A DNA stretch of 64,000 nt from Woeseiaceae bacterium (GTDB lineage Bacteria > Pseudomonadota > Gammaproteobacteria > Steroidobacterales > Woeseiaceae), in contig JASJBB010000062.1 of the NCBI GenBank assembly GCA_030066735.1, positions 1-64,000 on the forward strand. Direction: 5' to 3'. The position numbers were made by a program, and so were the translations under genes. The first letter of the stretch is position 1. The number at the start of each line of letters is the position of its first letter. This document shows, in pieces, positions 39,525-49,297 of this stretch. The notes under the pieces are model-generated. The model saw nothing but the letters and a program-made list of their open reading frames with translations. It was not told the DNA's origin and made no database searches.

Positions 39525-39962
39525 TCAGGATTCGAGCCAGAAAGTGACGGGACCGTCGTTCGTCAACGACACCTGCATATTGGCGCCGAAACGCCCGGTC
39601 TCAACGGTCTGGAGCCGTTCGGAGCAGCTGGCGACCAGCCGTTTGAAGAACGCCGCGCCCTTATCCGGTGTGGCGGCCCTGGTAAAGCTGGCGCGAGTGC
39701 CCTTTTTGGTGTCGGCGGCCAGCGTGAACTGCGGGACCAGCAGCAGGCCCAGGCCCTCGTCCAGCAGGCTCCGGTTCATGCGGCCTTCGGCATCGGGGAA
39801 TACGCGGTAGGTGAGGATGCGCTCCGCGAGCCGCGCCACGTCGCGGTCTTCGTCATCACGATGCACCGCGACCAGCACCAGCAGCCCCCGGTCGATACGC
39901 CCGATGGTCTCGCCGTCGACAACGACCGAGGCGCCCGAAACTCGCTGAAGCAGGCCAATCAT
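39525..39962 (-). CDS. dtd: D-aminoacyl-tRNA deacylase
   Basis: Removes D-amino acids wrongly attached to tRNA. 145 residues from ATG at 39960-39962 (MIGLLQRVSGASVVVDG). The C-terminal NDGPVTFWLES motif is intact. The other active-site motif, normally SQFTL, reads PQFTLAADTKKG, so the Ser is replaced by Pro while Gln-Phe-Thr is kept. It lies 96 bases upstream of tatA on the same strand. Confidence 0.93.
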   Translation of the reverse strand: MIGLLQRVSGASVVVDGETIGRIDRGLLVLVAVHRDDEDRDVARLAERILTYRVFPDAEGRMNRSLLDEGLGLLLVPQFTLAADTKKGTRASFTRAATPDKGAAFFKRLVASCSERLQTVETGRFGANMQVSLTNDGPVTFWLES

Positions 39963-40274
39963 GGCCTTTATTAATGCATCAACGAGATTCAATAGCCATA
40001 GTCTGCGAGCCCGAATGTGAGAATCGGGGGCGCCATGGACGGCGGGCCGCGACAGGCGCAATGCGCGGTGGACCAGGAAGGTCACGGGCCCCGGTCGCCA
40101 GATCGGGGCCATTCCTGACAATTATTCCCACTGCGCGCACATTTCTCTTTGTTGTGGGAAATATAGTTAATTTTCGACAACTTACTGTCGCTCGGTGGGA
40201 AAACGACGCCTCGTTGGCTTCGCGCCCCGGTGCCCATACACTTGGGCGCTTGTCTGGGTCGGTCAGGTCACAAA
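39963..40274. other. 312-base gap between divergent dtd and TRAP receptor genes
   Basis: The left half is GC-rich with no gene-like frame. From about 40118 to 40190 the sequence becomes AT-rich, with a TATAGT hexamer at 40162-40167 that could be a -10 element for the rightward TRAP receptor gene, although no matching -35 is evident. Nothing else was recognised. Confidence 0.35.
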
Positions 40275-41369
40275 ATGAAAAGAAGAGAATTCGTAGGGGG
40301 GCTCGCAGCAGCAGCGGGCGTGGCGGCTTGTTCCGCGCCGGATCAGGGAAGCCAGGCCGGGGCGGACCGCAGCGCCGAGACGTTCGAGTGGTCCTGCGTC
40401 ACGTCGTGGCCGCCGAAGTACCCGGGCCTGGGCATCGCGGTAGATAACCTGGCCGAGCGGGTGGAAAAGGCATCGAACGGGCGCCTGAAGATCAAGGTTT
40501 ACGGCGGCGGCGAGCTGGTGCCGGCGTTCGAGGCGTTCGACGCCGTGAGCCGTGGCGCCGTCGAAATGGGTCACGACGCGTCCTACTACCACAAGGGCAA
40601 GATCGCGGCCGCCCAGTTCTTTTGTTCGATTCCGTTCGGCATGAACGCCGCGGAGCTCGACGGCTGGCTGTACTACGGCGGTGGCCTCGAGCTCTGGCGC
40701 GAACTGTATGCGCCGTTCAATATCGTGCCGTTTCCCTGCGGCAACACGGGCGTGCAGATGGGCGGCTGGTTCAATCGCGAGATTAACTCGCCGGCCGACC
40801 TCGAAGGCCTGAAGATGCGCATTCCCGGCCTCGGCGGCGAAGTTATCCAGCGCGCAGGGGCCACGCCGGTCACCCTGCCGGGCTCCGAGATTTTCACGTC
40901 GCTGCAGACCGGGGCGATCGATGCGACCGAGTGGGTCGGCGCGTACAACGACGTGGCGTTCGGCCTGCACAAGGCCGCGCGGTATTACTACTACCCGGGT
41001 TGGCAGGAACCCGGCGCGGGCCTCGAGCTTATCGTCAATGCTGACGCCTGGGCGTCGCTGCCGCCAGACCTGCAGGCGCTGGTCGAGCTTGCCTGCCAGG
41101 CGATAACGACGGACATGCTCGCCGAGTACACGCACGGCAATGCGCAGGCGCTGCAACAGCTGATCGACGATCCGGACATCGAGGTGCGGCCGTTCCCCGA
41201 TGACGTGCTGCGCATTCTCAAAGGCCATACCCGGGACATCGTGGACGAACTGTCTGCGAAGGACCCGACGTGGCAGAAGATCGCCGACTCCTATTACGCC
41301 TTCATCGAGAAATCGACGCCAAATCAGCTGGCCACCGAAGTCGCCAACCTCACGACGCGGAGTCTTTGA
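40275..41369 (+). CDS. TRAP transporter substrate-binding protein (DctP type), Tat lipoprotein
   Basis: 364 residues from ATG at 40275. The start KRREFVGGLAAAAGVAAC combines a twin-arginine signal with a lipobox Cys. The binding domain has family blocks such as LAERVEKASNGRLKIKVYGG, GVQMGGWFNREINS and LEGLKMRIPGLGGEV. Related TRAP receptors of this Tat-exported group bind 2-oxo or carboxylic acids, but the ligand cannot be predicted. The DctQM genes at 47.9-49.8 kb are on the other strand and 6.5 kb away, so whether they form one system is open. The next gene starts 2 bases later. Confidence 0.9.
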   Translation: MKRREFVGGLAAAAGVAACSAPDQGSQAGADRSAETFEWSCVTSWPPKYPGLGIAVDNLAERVEKASNGRLKIKVYGGGELVPAFEAFDAVSRGAVEMGHDASYYHKGKIAAAQFFCSIPFGMNAAELDGWLYYGGGLELWRELYAPFNIVPFPCGNTGVQMGGWFNREINSPADLEGLKMRIPGLGGEVIQRAGATPVTLPGSEIFTSLQTGAIDATEWVGAYNDVAFGLHKAARYYYYPGWQEPGAGLELIVNADAWASLPPDLQALVELACQAITTDMLAEYTHGNAQALQQLIDDPDIEVRPFPDDVLRILKGHTRDIVDELSAKDPTWQKIADSYYAFIEKSTPNQLATEVANLTTRSL

Positions 41370-41370
41370 A

Positions 41371-43251
41371 GTGAGCCTGCCCGAACGCCTGCGCAGCATA
41401 TTGCTGCTGCTGGGATTGCTCGCGTTCGCCGGCGCCGTGGCGCAGGACGAAGACGAAGCCATTGTCCCGGAGACGATCGACGAACTGCTCGCGGCCATCA
41501 ACGACGTTCTCGAAGACACCAATACGCCCGCTGTCGCCATCGCCATTGTCAACGAGGACGGTCCCGAATACATCGGCGCGCTCGGCAAGGCGAATATCGA
41601 AAACGACATCGACGCGGACGCCGACACGCTGTTCCGGATCGGGTCGACGTCGAAGATGTTCGTGGCGCTGTCGGTACTGCAGCTCGTCGAGGAAGGCCGT
41701 CTCTCGCTGGACGACAAGCTGGCGGACCTCGCGCCCGAGATCGAGTTCGAAAATCGCTGGGAACAGAATCACCCGATTCGGGTGGTGCACCTGCTCGAAC
41801 ACACGACCGGCTGGGACGACATCCACCTGCCCGAGTACGCGCACAACGACCCCACGCCGGCAACCCTCAAAGAAGGCCTCGACTTCCATCCGCATTCGCG
41901 GACTTCGCGCTGGCAGCCGGGCACGCGCATGTCCTATTGCAATGCGGGGCCGCCGGTTGCCGCCTACATCATCCAGAAGATCACGGGCCAGGATTTCGAG
42001 GACTACGTGCACGAGAATTTCTTTGCGCCTCTGCAGATGGCAGGCGCCACGTATGTTCGCAGCGAGGGCGTGCAGGAGCGCGGCGCGACCTTGTACACCA
42101 ACGGCAAGCCGGAGGAATACTGGCACATCCTGATGCGCCCGTCGGGCTCCATTAACGCCTCTGCCGCTGACATGGCGCGCTTCCTGCTGTTGTTCCTGGG
42201 GCGCGGCACGCACGACGAGGTGCAGTACGTATCGCCGGCGTCGCTGGAGCGGATGGAAGCAGCCATGACCACGGACGGCGCAAAGGCCGGTCTCGAAGTC
42301 GGCTACGGCCTCAACAACTACTCGTTTCGCCACGAGAACTGGACTTACCGCGCGCACAATGGCGGCGTTAACGGCGGCCTGACCGAATTTGCGTACCTGC
42401 CCGAGGCAGAGCGCGGTTACGCGTTCATGATCAACTCGGGCTCGGGCGCCGCGTTCGGTGACATCAGCGAACTGATCCGAAATTACCAGACGCAGGACCT
42501 CGAGGGACCCGAGATACCCGAAGCCGTGGCAGTTTCTGGCGACGAGCGGGAGATCGAAGGGCTGTATCATCCGATCAATTCGCGCCAGCAGCTGAGCTAC
42601 TTCCTCGATCGGGCGCTGGGTGTCGACCGCCTCTGGCTGGAAGACGGCAAACTGAAGCGCCGGCCGCTACTTGGTGGCGAGGACACCGAATACGTGCCCG
42701 CAGGTGACGGCAAGTTCCTGTCGCCGCATACGGGCAGGGTCGTGCTCGTGCAGACCGAGGACCCGCTGGCAGGACCTGTCGTGCACCTGGGGACGGTCGT
42801 GCTGAGGCCCGTGTCGCCCCTGGTTGTCTACGGCCAGCTTGCCATCGGCGCCCTGTGGCTCGTGTCCATCGGCACGTCTTTCCTCTACCTGCTCGTGTGG
42901 GGCGTTCGCAAGAGGCTCGGCAAAGTGCCGGCAGGACCGAGCACGATGATACGCGTCTGGCCGCTGCTTGCCGGCGCATCGATAGCCGTCTTCGTCGTCC
43001 TGTTTACGGTCGGCATGAACGATGTGTTTGAGCGCCTGGGCAAGCCGACCGGGATTTCCATTGCGCTCATGCTGGCAAGCCTTGCATTCGCGGTATTCGC
43101 AGTGCTCGGCGCATGGACGGCCGTCCGGGAACGCAACGCCGAGATGAATCGCTTCAATTACTGGTACAGCGCCATCAGTTCCGGCCTGCACCTGCTCATG
43201 GCGCTTTACCTGGGGTGGTTTGGCATCATCGGCATACAGACGTGGGCGTAA
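41371..43251 (+). CDS. Beta-lactamase-fold serine hydrolase with C-terminal membrane domain
   Basis: 626 residues from GTG at 41371. Signal peptide to about 25, then a class C-like serine hydrolase domain: SxxK as STSK at 92-95, YxN as YCN at 189-191, and HNGG at 329-332 in the KTG position. After a beta-rich segment (about 380-470) come four membrane helices, roughly from residue 480. Such proteins act on D-amino-acid peptides, esters or lactams; antibiotic resistance should not be assumed. It starts 2 bases after the TRAP receptor stop and ends 5 bases before sstT. Confidence 0.87.
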   Translation: MSLPERLRSILLLLGLLAFAGAVAQDEDEAIVPETIDELLAAINDVLEDTNTPAVAIAIVNEDGPEYIGALGKANIENDIDADADTLFRIGSTSKMFVALSVLQLVEEGRLSLDDKLADLAPEIEFENRWEQNHPIRVVHLLEHTTGWDDIHLPEYAHNDPTPATLKEGLDFHPHSRTSRWQPGTRMSYCNAGPPVAAYIIQKITGQDFEDYVHENFFAPLQMAGATYVRSEGVQERGATLYTNGKPEEYWHILMRPSGSINASAADMARFLLLFLGRGTHDEVQYVSPASLERMEAAMTTDGAKAGLEVGYGLNNYSFRHENWTYRAHNGGVNGGLTEFAYLPEAERGYAFMINSGSGAAFGDISELIRNYQTQDLEGPEIPEAVAVSGDEREIEGLYHPINSRQQLSYFLDRALGVDRLWLEDGKLKRRPLLGGEDTEYVPAGDGKFLSPHTGRVVLVQTEDPLAGPVVHLGTVVLRPVSPLVVYGQLAIGALWLVSIGTSFLYLLVWGVRKRLGKVPAGPSTMIRVWPLLAGASIAVFVVLFTVGMNDVFERLGKPTGISIALMLASLAFAVFAVLGAWTAVRERNAEMNRFNYWYSAISSGLHLLMALYLGWFGIIGIQTWA

Positions 43252-43256
43252 GAGAC

Positions 43257-44462
43257 ATGGCAAAAAAACTCATCGAAAGAATCATGTCAGGCAGCCTCGT
43301 GCTGCAGATCGGCATCGGCATCATCGCCGGCATCGTGCTGTCGCAACTCTCACCGAGCGCGGCCGGGTCGGCCATGCTGCTCGGCAATCTCTTTGTGTCG
43401 GCGCTCAAGGCCGTTGCGCCTGTGCTGGTCCTCGTGCTTGTCGCGTCGGCGATTGCGAACCGCCGTGTCAGCCACACGGCGCAGATGCGGCCGATCATCG
43501 GGATGTACCTGGTCGGCACGGTTGCCGCCGCGTTGCTGGCCGTGATCATGAGCAAACTGTTTCCGACAGAGCTGATTCTGCAGACGGCCGGTAACGACGC
43601 GTCGCCGCCACAGGGCATCACCGAGGTGCTGGGCGGTCTGCTGCTCCGAATCGTCGACAACCCGGTCAGTGCGATCATGAACGGGAACTATATCGGCATC
43701 CTGGTCTGGGGTGTCCTGCTCGGAGTGTTCCTGCATCACGCGGTGGATACGACCCGGCAGATGCTGGCTGACCTGGCCGACGCAGTTACGAACATCGTCC
43801 GAATCGTGATCCGGCTTGCGCCGATCGGCATCTTCGGGCTCGTGGCGGGCAACCTCGCTGATGCCGGGCTGGAGGCCCTGGGCGGTTATGTGCGGATCCT
43901 GACCGTGCTGCTCAGCAGCATGGCCATCATGGCGCTCGTCATCAATCCGCTGATCGTCTGGGTGAAGACGCGGCGCAATCCCTACCCGATCGTGCTCACA
44001 GCGCTACGTGAAAGCGGCGTGACGGCGTTCTTCACGCGCAGCTCGGCGGCCAACATACCGGTCAACATGGCGCTGTGCGAGCGGCTTGATCTCGAAAAAG
44101 ACACCTACTCGGTCTCGATACCGCTGGGCGCCACGATCAACATGGGCGGTGCGGCGATCACGATCACGACGCTGACGCTCGCGGCGACGAATACCCTGGG
44201 TATCGAGGTCGACATCCCGACGGCCTTGCTGCTCAGCGTGGTTGCTGCGCTCTCGGCCTGCGGCGCATCGGGGGTTGCCGGCGGCTCGCTGTTGCTGATT
44301 CCGCTGGCATGCTCGCTGTTCGGCATCCCGAACGATATCGCGATGCAGGTGGTCGCCGTCGGGTTCGTCATCGCCGTCCTGCAGGATTCGGCCGAAACGG
44401 CGCTGAACAGCTCGACCGACGTCGTGTTTACGGCCGCGGTGGCGCAGAAGGACCCGTCATAG
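43257..44462 (+). CDS. sstT: Serine/threonine:sodium symporter SstT
   Basis: 401 residues from ATG at 43257; the frame continues upstream inside the hydrolase gene but family starts fit this ATG ([19 protein letters not shown]). It is a member of the dicarboxylate/amino acid:cation symporter family, with reentrant-loop blocks [32 protein letters not shown] and [16 protein letters not shown]. It should import serine and threonine with sodium. It converges on the EamA gene with 15 bases between stops. Confidence 0.93.
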   Translation: MAKKLIERIMSGSLVLQIGIGIIAGIVLSQLSPSAAGSAMLLGNLFVSALKAVAPVLVLVLVASAIANRRVSHTAQMRPIIGMYLVGTVAAALLAVIMSKLFPTELILQTAGNDASPPQGITEVLGGLLLRIVDNPVSAIMNGNYIGILVWGVLLGVFLHHAVDTTRQMLADLADAVTNIVRIVIRLAPIGIFGLVAGNLADAGLEALGGYVRILTVLLSSMAIMALVINPLIVWVKTRRNPYPIVLTALRESGVTAFFTRSSAANIPVNMALCERLDLEKDTYSVSIPLGATINMGGAAITITTLTLAATNTLGIEVDIPTALLLSVVAALSACGASGVAGGSLLLIPLACSLFGIPNDIAMQVVAVGFVIAVLQDSAETALNSSTDVVFTAAVAQKDPS

Positions 44463-44477
44463 CGTGGCAAGGCGGCC

Positions 44478-45419
44478 TCATGGCGAGGGCGCCTGGGGCC
44501 GGCGACGCAGTCGCTGCCACAGCCGGCCGTCGATGACCGACAGGCCGAGCCCGATCACGATCATGCCCAGGAAGTGGCCCCACTGCAGCCGCTCACCGAG
44601 AAGGATCGTGCCGAGCAGAACCGCGGTTACCGGAATCAGCAAGGTTACGAGAATCGCGTTGGTGGCGCCGGCCGTGGCCAGCAGCCGGAAATACAGGATG
44701 TACGCAAGCGCCGTCGAGAATACGGCCATGCATACCACCGCGATCCAGACCCTGGCGCTCGAATCGAGTATCTGACTCGGCACCTCGAACACCATTGCCA
44801 GGGCGATCAGTAGCAGCGATGACATGAGAAGCTGCCCGGCCGCGGCAACGATCGGGTCGATATTCATCCGTGGGAACCGTCGCGCGTAAACCCCGGCAAA
44901 CGCGTAGGCCAGGGCAGCGCCCAGCACCGCAAGCTGTGCCAGCAGATTGGCGTCGAGGCCGGCCAGTGCGCTCGGGCCAATGAGAACGGCCACGCCGATG
45001 AGGCCGAGCGCCGCGCCCAGCAGCCTGGCGCGTGTTACGGGTTCGTCCTTCAGCCAGATGCCGGCGACGATGACGGAGAATATCGGCGCTGCAGCGTTGA
45101 GTATGGCGGCCAGACCCGATTCGATTTCCTGCTGGCCCCAGACGATGAGCAGAAAGGGGATGACATTGTTGAGTAATCCCATCCACAGAAACGCCGACCA
45201 CGCGGCCCGCGATCGCGGAATCGGCAGGCCGGCGGCCAGCACGATGCCCCAGATGACCACCGTTGCGATGGCTACGCGAACGGCGACGATCAGCAGCGGC
45301 GACCACTCCAACAGGGCGATTTCCACGAAGAAGTAGGAGCCGCCCCAGACAATCGACAGCAGCAACAGCATCGACCACTGGGCAAGCCCCATGCGCGAAC
45401 TGATGGCGGTCGAATTCAT
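44478..45419 (-). CDS. EamA/DMT-family transporter
   Basis: 313 residues from ATG at 45417-45419, ten predicted helices in two EamA repeats. The first repeat contains SIVWGGSYFFVEIALLEWSP and the second GAALAYAFAGVYARRF and LVTLLIPVTAVLLGTILLGE. The family exports metabolites and amino acids; the substrate is unknown. Upstream frame extension lacks helices and is rejected. Confidence 0.9.
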   Translation of the reverse strand: MNSTAISSRMGLAQWSMLLLLSIVWGGSYFFVEIALLEWSPLLIVAVRVAIATVVIWGIVLAAGLPIPRSRAAWSAFLWMGLLNNVIPFLLIVWGQQEIESGLAAILNAAAPIFSVIVAGIWLKDEPVTRARLLGAALGLIGVAVLIGPSALAGLDANLLAQLAVLGAALAYAFAGVYARRFPRMNIDPIVAAAGQLLMSSLLLIALAMVFEVPSQILDSSARVWIAVVCMAVFSTALAYILYFRLLATAGATNAILVTLLIPVTAVLLGTILLGERLQWGHFLGMIVIGLGLSVIDGRLWQRLRRRPQAPSP

Positions 45420-45542
45420 GGCCGCAAGCATACCGGTTTGCGGGTGCCGGAATCGCCAAAATCGGACGGCAAGTAAAATCTCGCTGAGACCCGCGTCGCC
45501 TGATGATCGGTCTCCCATGGGGTGCTAGCATGACCATCATTG

Positions 45543-46106
45543 ATGTTCCCAACGGGTAATGCTGTGTCGTATCGCCGCGCAAAAATTCTGATCGCTGCTT
45601 GTTGCTCTCTGTTTGTCGCTGCTTGCGTGACCAAACCGCTCGCGACGGACGGTAGCGCGGTAGTCGCTGCGAACGAAGGTCTCCTGGCAGTCCGGTTCGT
45701 CTCCGACTGGAAAGGCAACGAAAGCGCATTGTTCGAGGAGTTGGCATTCGGCGTGATTCGCGACGGCGCCTCGACGAACGAGGTGCTGGAGATGCGTAGC
45801 AACGACGACGCCCAACTGATCGCGCTCGAGGCGGGGGAGTACACCTGGATACAGGCCACGATCGGCTCCAGCTATATTCGGTTCGATCCCGGCGTCACGT
45901 TCACGATCAAGCCGGGCGAGATTACGTACGTGGGCGACATTACCCTGCTAGTCAGATCAGAGCCGTTTATCCTGATCACCCATGGACTGAGTGTTGTCGA
46001 TAACCAGGAAGAAACGCTCTCGCGGCTGCGCTCCGAATATGGCGCGTTGCTGGACGGCTACTCGCTATCGGTACAGATAGCGGACCTGGTGCTCTCGGAT
46101 CTGTGA
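45543..46106 (+). CDS. Predicted lipoprotein of unknown function
   Basis: About 187 residues from ATG at 45543; a GTG at 45564 (MSYRRAKILIAACC) would give a more typical lipoprotein signal. The lipobox is LFVAACVT. The mature domain is beta-rich (LLAVRFVSDWKG, YTWIQATIGSSYIRFD, FTIKPGEITYVGDITL), the last phrase being typical of small periplasmic beta-sandwich proteins. No homologue recognised. It stands alone between two minus-strand genes. Confidence 0.7.
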   Translation: MFPTGNAVSYRRAKILIAACCSLFVAACVTKPLATDGSAVVAANEGLLAVRFVSDWKGNESALFEELAFGVIRDGASTNEVLEMRSNDDAQLIALEAGEYTWIQATIGSSYIRFDPGVTFTIKPGEITYVGDITLLVRSEPFILITHGLSVVDNQEETLSRLRSEYGALLDGYSLSVQIADLVLSDL

Positions 46107-46127
46107 TTGCACGCGGCGACTTGCCGG

Positions 46128-47099
46128 CTACGCCAGCGCGACGACAATCTTGCCGTTAGCACGATTGCTGTCCATCAGCTCGTGCGCGTCCTGCAGCTGG
46201 TCAAATGCAAACCTGGGCCCGGTCTTCAGGCTCAGCTCTCCCGACTCGACCAGGGACACGTAGCGTTGCAGCTGGTCGGCCGAGATATCCGAAGCTTCCC
46301 CGCTGTATGAGGTGAGCTTCACGCCGGTAGGCACGTCGCCCATCGGTTGAAACTCCGAGAGCGTCCACTGCCCGCCGAGTATTCCGGTCATGCAGACGAT
46401 GCCGCCGCGCCGCGTGGCGCGCAGCGAATCCAGCAGCGTCGTTGTACCGACCAGTTCGAGCACTCGATCGATACCATCCGGGTATATCGCTCGAACGGCG
46501 TCTGCTATCGATCCGGAGTCAACCACCACATGCGTTGCGCCGGCGGCAACCAGTTCGTCCGACTTGTCGGGATTCCGGGTGGTAGCCGTGATTTCGAGAC
46601 CCGCCGATCGCGCCAAAGCCATAGCGGCGAAGCCGATCGATGAGGTCGCTCCGCGCACCAACAGGGTTTCTGCACGATCGATTTCCAGTCCTGTGTAGAG
46701 CGATCCGTGCACCGTCTGCAGCATTTCCGGCAGGGCGCCCAGGACACTCCAGTCGAGCGCCGTCTGCAGCGGGAAAACATTGGCGCTCGGAACCAGGACG
46801 AACTCGGCATAAGACCCGTCAAACTGACGGCCCATGCCGCCCATCATCGCCGCTACCGTCTGACCGGGCTCGAGTTCACCGCCCGGCGCTTCAACAACCT
46901 GCCCGACACACTCGATGCCGAGGACGCGAGGGAAAGATACGGACGGAGAATCACCCCGGCGCGTGAACCACTCCGACCGGTTGAGCCCGAACGCCCGATT
47001 CCTGATAAGCACCCATCCGGACGTAGCGGTGGGCGTTGCTATTTCCTTGAGCTCCAGCTTCTGTGGCCCGCCCGGCTCTGAAATTACGTATGCACGCAT
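46128..47099 (-). CDS. Medium-chain dehydrogenase/quinone oxidoreductase-like protein
   Basis: 323 residues. GroES-like N-terminal half (AYVISEPGGPQKLELKE, GIECVGQVVEAPG) and a Rossmann half with LVRGATSSIGFAAMALARSAG. The structural-zinc cysteines of alcohol dehydrogenases are absent, which places it with the zinc-free quinone oxidoreductases that use NADPH. Substrate unknown. A perfect inverted repeat lies about 113 bases upstream and could serve a local repressor, though no regulator gene is adjacent. Confidence 0.9.
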   Translation of the reverse strand: MRAYVISEPGGPQKLELKEIATPTATSGWVLIRNRAFGLNRSEWFTRRGDSPSVSFPRVLGIECVGQVVEAPGGELEPGQTVAAMMGGMGRQFDGSYAEFVLVPSANVFPLQTALDWSVLGALPEMLQTVHGSLYTGLEIDRAETLLVRGATSSIGFAAMALARSAGLEITATTRNPDKSDELVAAGATHVVVDSGSIADAVRAIYPDGIDRVLELVGTTTLLDSLRATRRGGIVCMTGILGGQWTLSEFQPMGDVPTGVKLTSYSGEASDISADQLQRYVSLVESGELSLKTGPRFAFDQLQDAHELMDSNRANGKIVVALA

Positions 47100-47211
47100 G
47101 GCGTTCGAGTCCTTTTGATTCAGCCGCGCCCGGCTGGCCGTTATGCGCAGAGGGTGCGTAGCACACGCCGGACCCGCTCAGAAGCCCAGGTCCTTTCGGG
47201 AGCCGCTGTTA

Positions 47212-47229
47212 TGCAGACATTATGGTCTG
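47212..47229. promoter_or_regulatory. Inverted repeat upstream of the oxidoreductase gene
   Basis: GCAGAC (47212-47217) and GTCTGC (47224-47229) flank ATTATG, a perfect dyad of 6-base arms. A second small palindrome, GTCAACTGAC-like, follows at 47237-47245 and on the minus strand contains TTGACT, a possible -35. The region lies between the 3' end of the SYLF gene and the oxidoreductase start, both leftward, so it may be an operator or part of a terminator. Confidence 0.35.
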
Positions 47230-47259
47230 CTGGTCCAGTCAACTGACATTCTCACCGCA

Positions 47260-47832
47260 TCACAACGGGCGGAAGCTGAACTTCGCTCCGCCGATGCTGG
47301 CTTCGTACATCAGACCGCCGCGAGCAACGGTGAAGGTGGCCAGGCCGCGGTGAAAACCGCCAACGGTCGTGGCGTCGCGCTGACCGCCGCTTGCTCCTGC
47401 CGAATTGCCCGTGGACGAAGCCGTGGCCGACGCGCCGGCCGTGATGGCGACAGCCGCGGCCTGGGCGCTGAAGGCAAAATTACCGCTGGTGAATTCATTG
47501 AACGCGCGCTCGTCCTCGAAGAACACGATCATTCTGTAACCCTGCGCGCCAAGCTGCAGGCCAACGGTCAGCTGCGTCATGGTGCTGTCGCCTACGGGCT
47601 CACCGTTAACAAAGACACGGCCGGTGCCGCGCGCGCCGCCCACACCAATCCCGGCCCTGGCAATTTTGGGGAATACCGCGTAGCCATAGCTGACATCGAA
47701 CAAGCCGCCGCTCTCGCCCGCCTCTTTGAAGATTTCGATTGTCGTTTCAAAAGGATCCTGCTGGGCAAAGGCGCCCGCCAATGGCGCGGTGATCAAAAGA
47801 AGAGCGGTGAAAGCGGCGAAGAATCTCTGCAC
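47260..47832 (-). CDS. SYLF/YSC84-domain lipid-binding protein, exported
   Basis: 190 residues from GTG at 47830-47832, which has a strong AGGAGG eight bases upstream; an ATG 45 bases earlier lacks one. A signal peptide (FFAAFTALLLITAPLAGAFA) is followed by the YSC84 pattern: LFDVSYGYAVFPKIARAG, GRVFVNGEPVGDSTMTQLTV, GLQLGAQGYRMIVFFEDE, ending in FHRGLATFTVARGGLMYEAS. SYLF domains bind phosphoinositides or other lipids in eukaryotes; bacterial roles are unclear. Confidence 0.88.
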   Translation of the reverse strand: MQRFFAAFTALLLITAPLAGAFAQQDPFETTIEIFKEAGESGGLFDVSYGYAVFPKIARAGIGVGGARGTGRVFVNGEPVGDSTMTQLTVGLQLGAQGYRMIVFFEDERAFNEFTSGNFAFSAQAAAVAITAGASATASSTGNSAGASGGQRDATTVGGFHRGLATFTVARGGLMYEASIGGAKFSFRPL

Positions 47833-47921
47833 GGCTTTGTCCTCCTGGAATTTTCTACCGAAAAATGAAGCGATCAATATAGCTTCATGGGAGCCCGAAA
47901 AGCGAGTTTGTCCGCGGCGGG

Positions 47922-49295
47922 CTAATTTCCGTAGATCTGGCCCGGCAACCAGGTGACGAGACCGGGGAAAACCGCGAGCAGCAAAAGGGCGAACAGCTGA
48001 ATGGCGACGAACGGGATCACGCCGCGGTAGATCTGCGGGGTCGTGACTTCGGGGGGCGCGACCCCGCGCAGGTAGAACAATGCGAAACCGAAAGGCGGGG
48101 TCAGGAACGACGTCTGCAGATTGATGGCGATCATGATGCCGAGCCAGACCGGGTCAAGCCCCATGGCGAGGAGCACCGGGCCGACGATCGGCACGACCAC
48201 GAACGTGATTTCGATGAAGTCGAGGACGAAGCCGAGCAGGAACATCACGAGCATGACGACGATCACCGCGCCCACGACTCCGCCCGGCAGGCTTTCGAGA
48301 ATGCTGCGAACCGCATCGTCGCCGCCGTAGCCACGAAAGACGAGCGAGAAGACCGACGCGCCAATCAGGATCAGGAACACCATGCTGCTGATGCGCAGCG
48401 TGCTCTGCATGACTTCCTTCAGACGGGGCACCGTGAGCTCGCGCCGGCCGATGGCCAGCGCCAGGGCGCCCATCGCGCCCACGCCGGCAGCCTCGGTTGG
48501 CGTCGCCATGCCGGCGAGAACGGAGCCGAGGACGGCGAAAATCAGGATCAGCGGCGGCAATAGCGCACGCATGACTCGCACGAAGCCAATGCGGTCGTCC
48601 GGAGAGCGCTGATGCGCCGGCATCGCGGCCGGCCGGAAAATAGCGACAGCGATGATGTAGAGCACATAGAGCCCGACGAGCATGAGGCCGGGAATCAGCG
48701 CGCCGGCAAACAGGTCGCCAACCGAGACGGTCTTCGGTGAGAAAATGCCCATCTCGAGCTGGGCCTGCTGGTAGGCCGAGGTCATCACGTCGCCCAGCAT
48801 CACGAGGATGATCGACGGCGGAATAATCTGCCCGAGGGTTCCGGATGCGCAGATCGTGCCCGTCGAGATCTCGGCGGAATAGCCGCGGCGCAGCATCGTC
48901 GGTAGTGACAGCAAGCCCATCGTGACGACCGTCGCGCCGACAATGCCCGTGCTCGCCGCGAGCAGCATGCCGACGAGCGTTACCGAAATCCCGAGACCTC
49001 CGCGCAGCGAACCGAACAGGGCGCTCAGCGTCTCGAGCAACTCTTCCGCTATCCGCGCGCGCTCGAGCGTGACGCCCATGAAGACGAACAGCGGTACGGC
49101 GACCAGTGTTTCGTTGCTCATGATGCCGAAGACGCGATTCGGCAGGCCGGTCAGCAACGCCTCGTTGAATCCGCCGGCGGCGACGCCTATTGCCGCGAAG
49201 GCCAGTGCGACACCGCCCAGGGTGAACGCCACGGGAAAGCCGGCCAGCAGCACGACGATGACCGTGGCGAACAGCAGTAAGGCGATCCACTCGAT
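47922..49295 (-). CDS. dctM: TRAP transporter large permease DctM, ATC start likely
   Basis: 457 residues, about 12 helices, ion/substrate-coupling permease of a TRAP system. Family blocks: GFPVAFTLGGVALAFA at the start, GIVGATVVTMGLLSLPTML, ASGTLGQIIPPSI, and FLDFIE-like VLDFIEITFVVVPI. DctM proteins begin MEWIALLLF; here the equivalent codons read ATC GAG TGG ATC, and no ATG, GTG or TTG is available, so ATC at 49293-49295 (AGGAG nine bases upstream) is the likely initiator. The start lies 2 bases after the dctQ stop, so reinitiation after dctQ is plausible. Confidence 0.88.
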   Translation of the reverse strand: MEWIALLLFATVIVVLLAGFPVAFTLGGVALAFAAIGVAAGGFNEALLTGLPNRVFGIMSNETLVAVPLFVFMGVTLERARIAEELLETLSALFGSLRGGLGISVTLVGMLLAASTGIVGATVVTMGLLSLPTMLRRGYSAEISTGTICASGTLGQIIPPSIILVMLGDVMTSAYQQAQLEMGIFSPKTVSVGDLFAGALIPGLMLVGLYVLYIIAVAIFRPAAMPAHQRSPDDRIGFVRVMRALLPPLILIFAVLGSVLAGMATPTEAAGVGAMGALALAIGRRELTVPRLKEVMQSTLRISSMVFLILIGASVFSLVFRGYGGDDAVRSILESLPGGVVGAVIVVMLVMFLLGFVLDFIEITFVVVPIVGPVLLAMGLDPVWLGIMIAINLQTSFLTPPFGFALFYLRGVAPPEVTTPQIYRGVIPFVAIQLFALLLLAVFPGLVTWLPGQIYGN

Positions 49296-49297
49296 GG

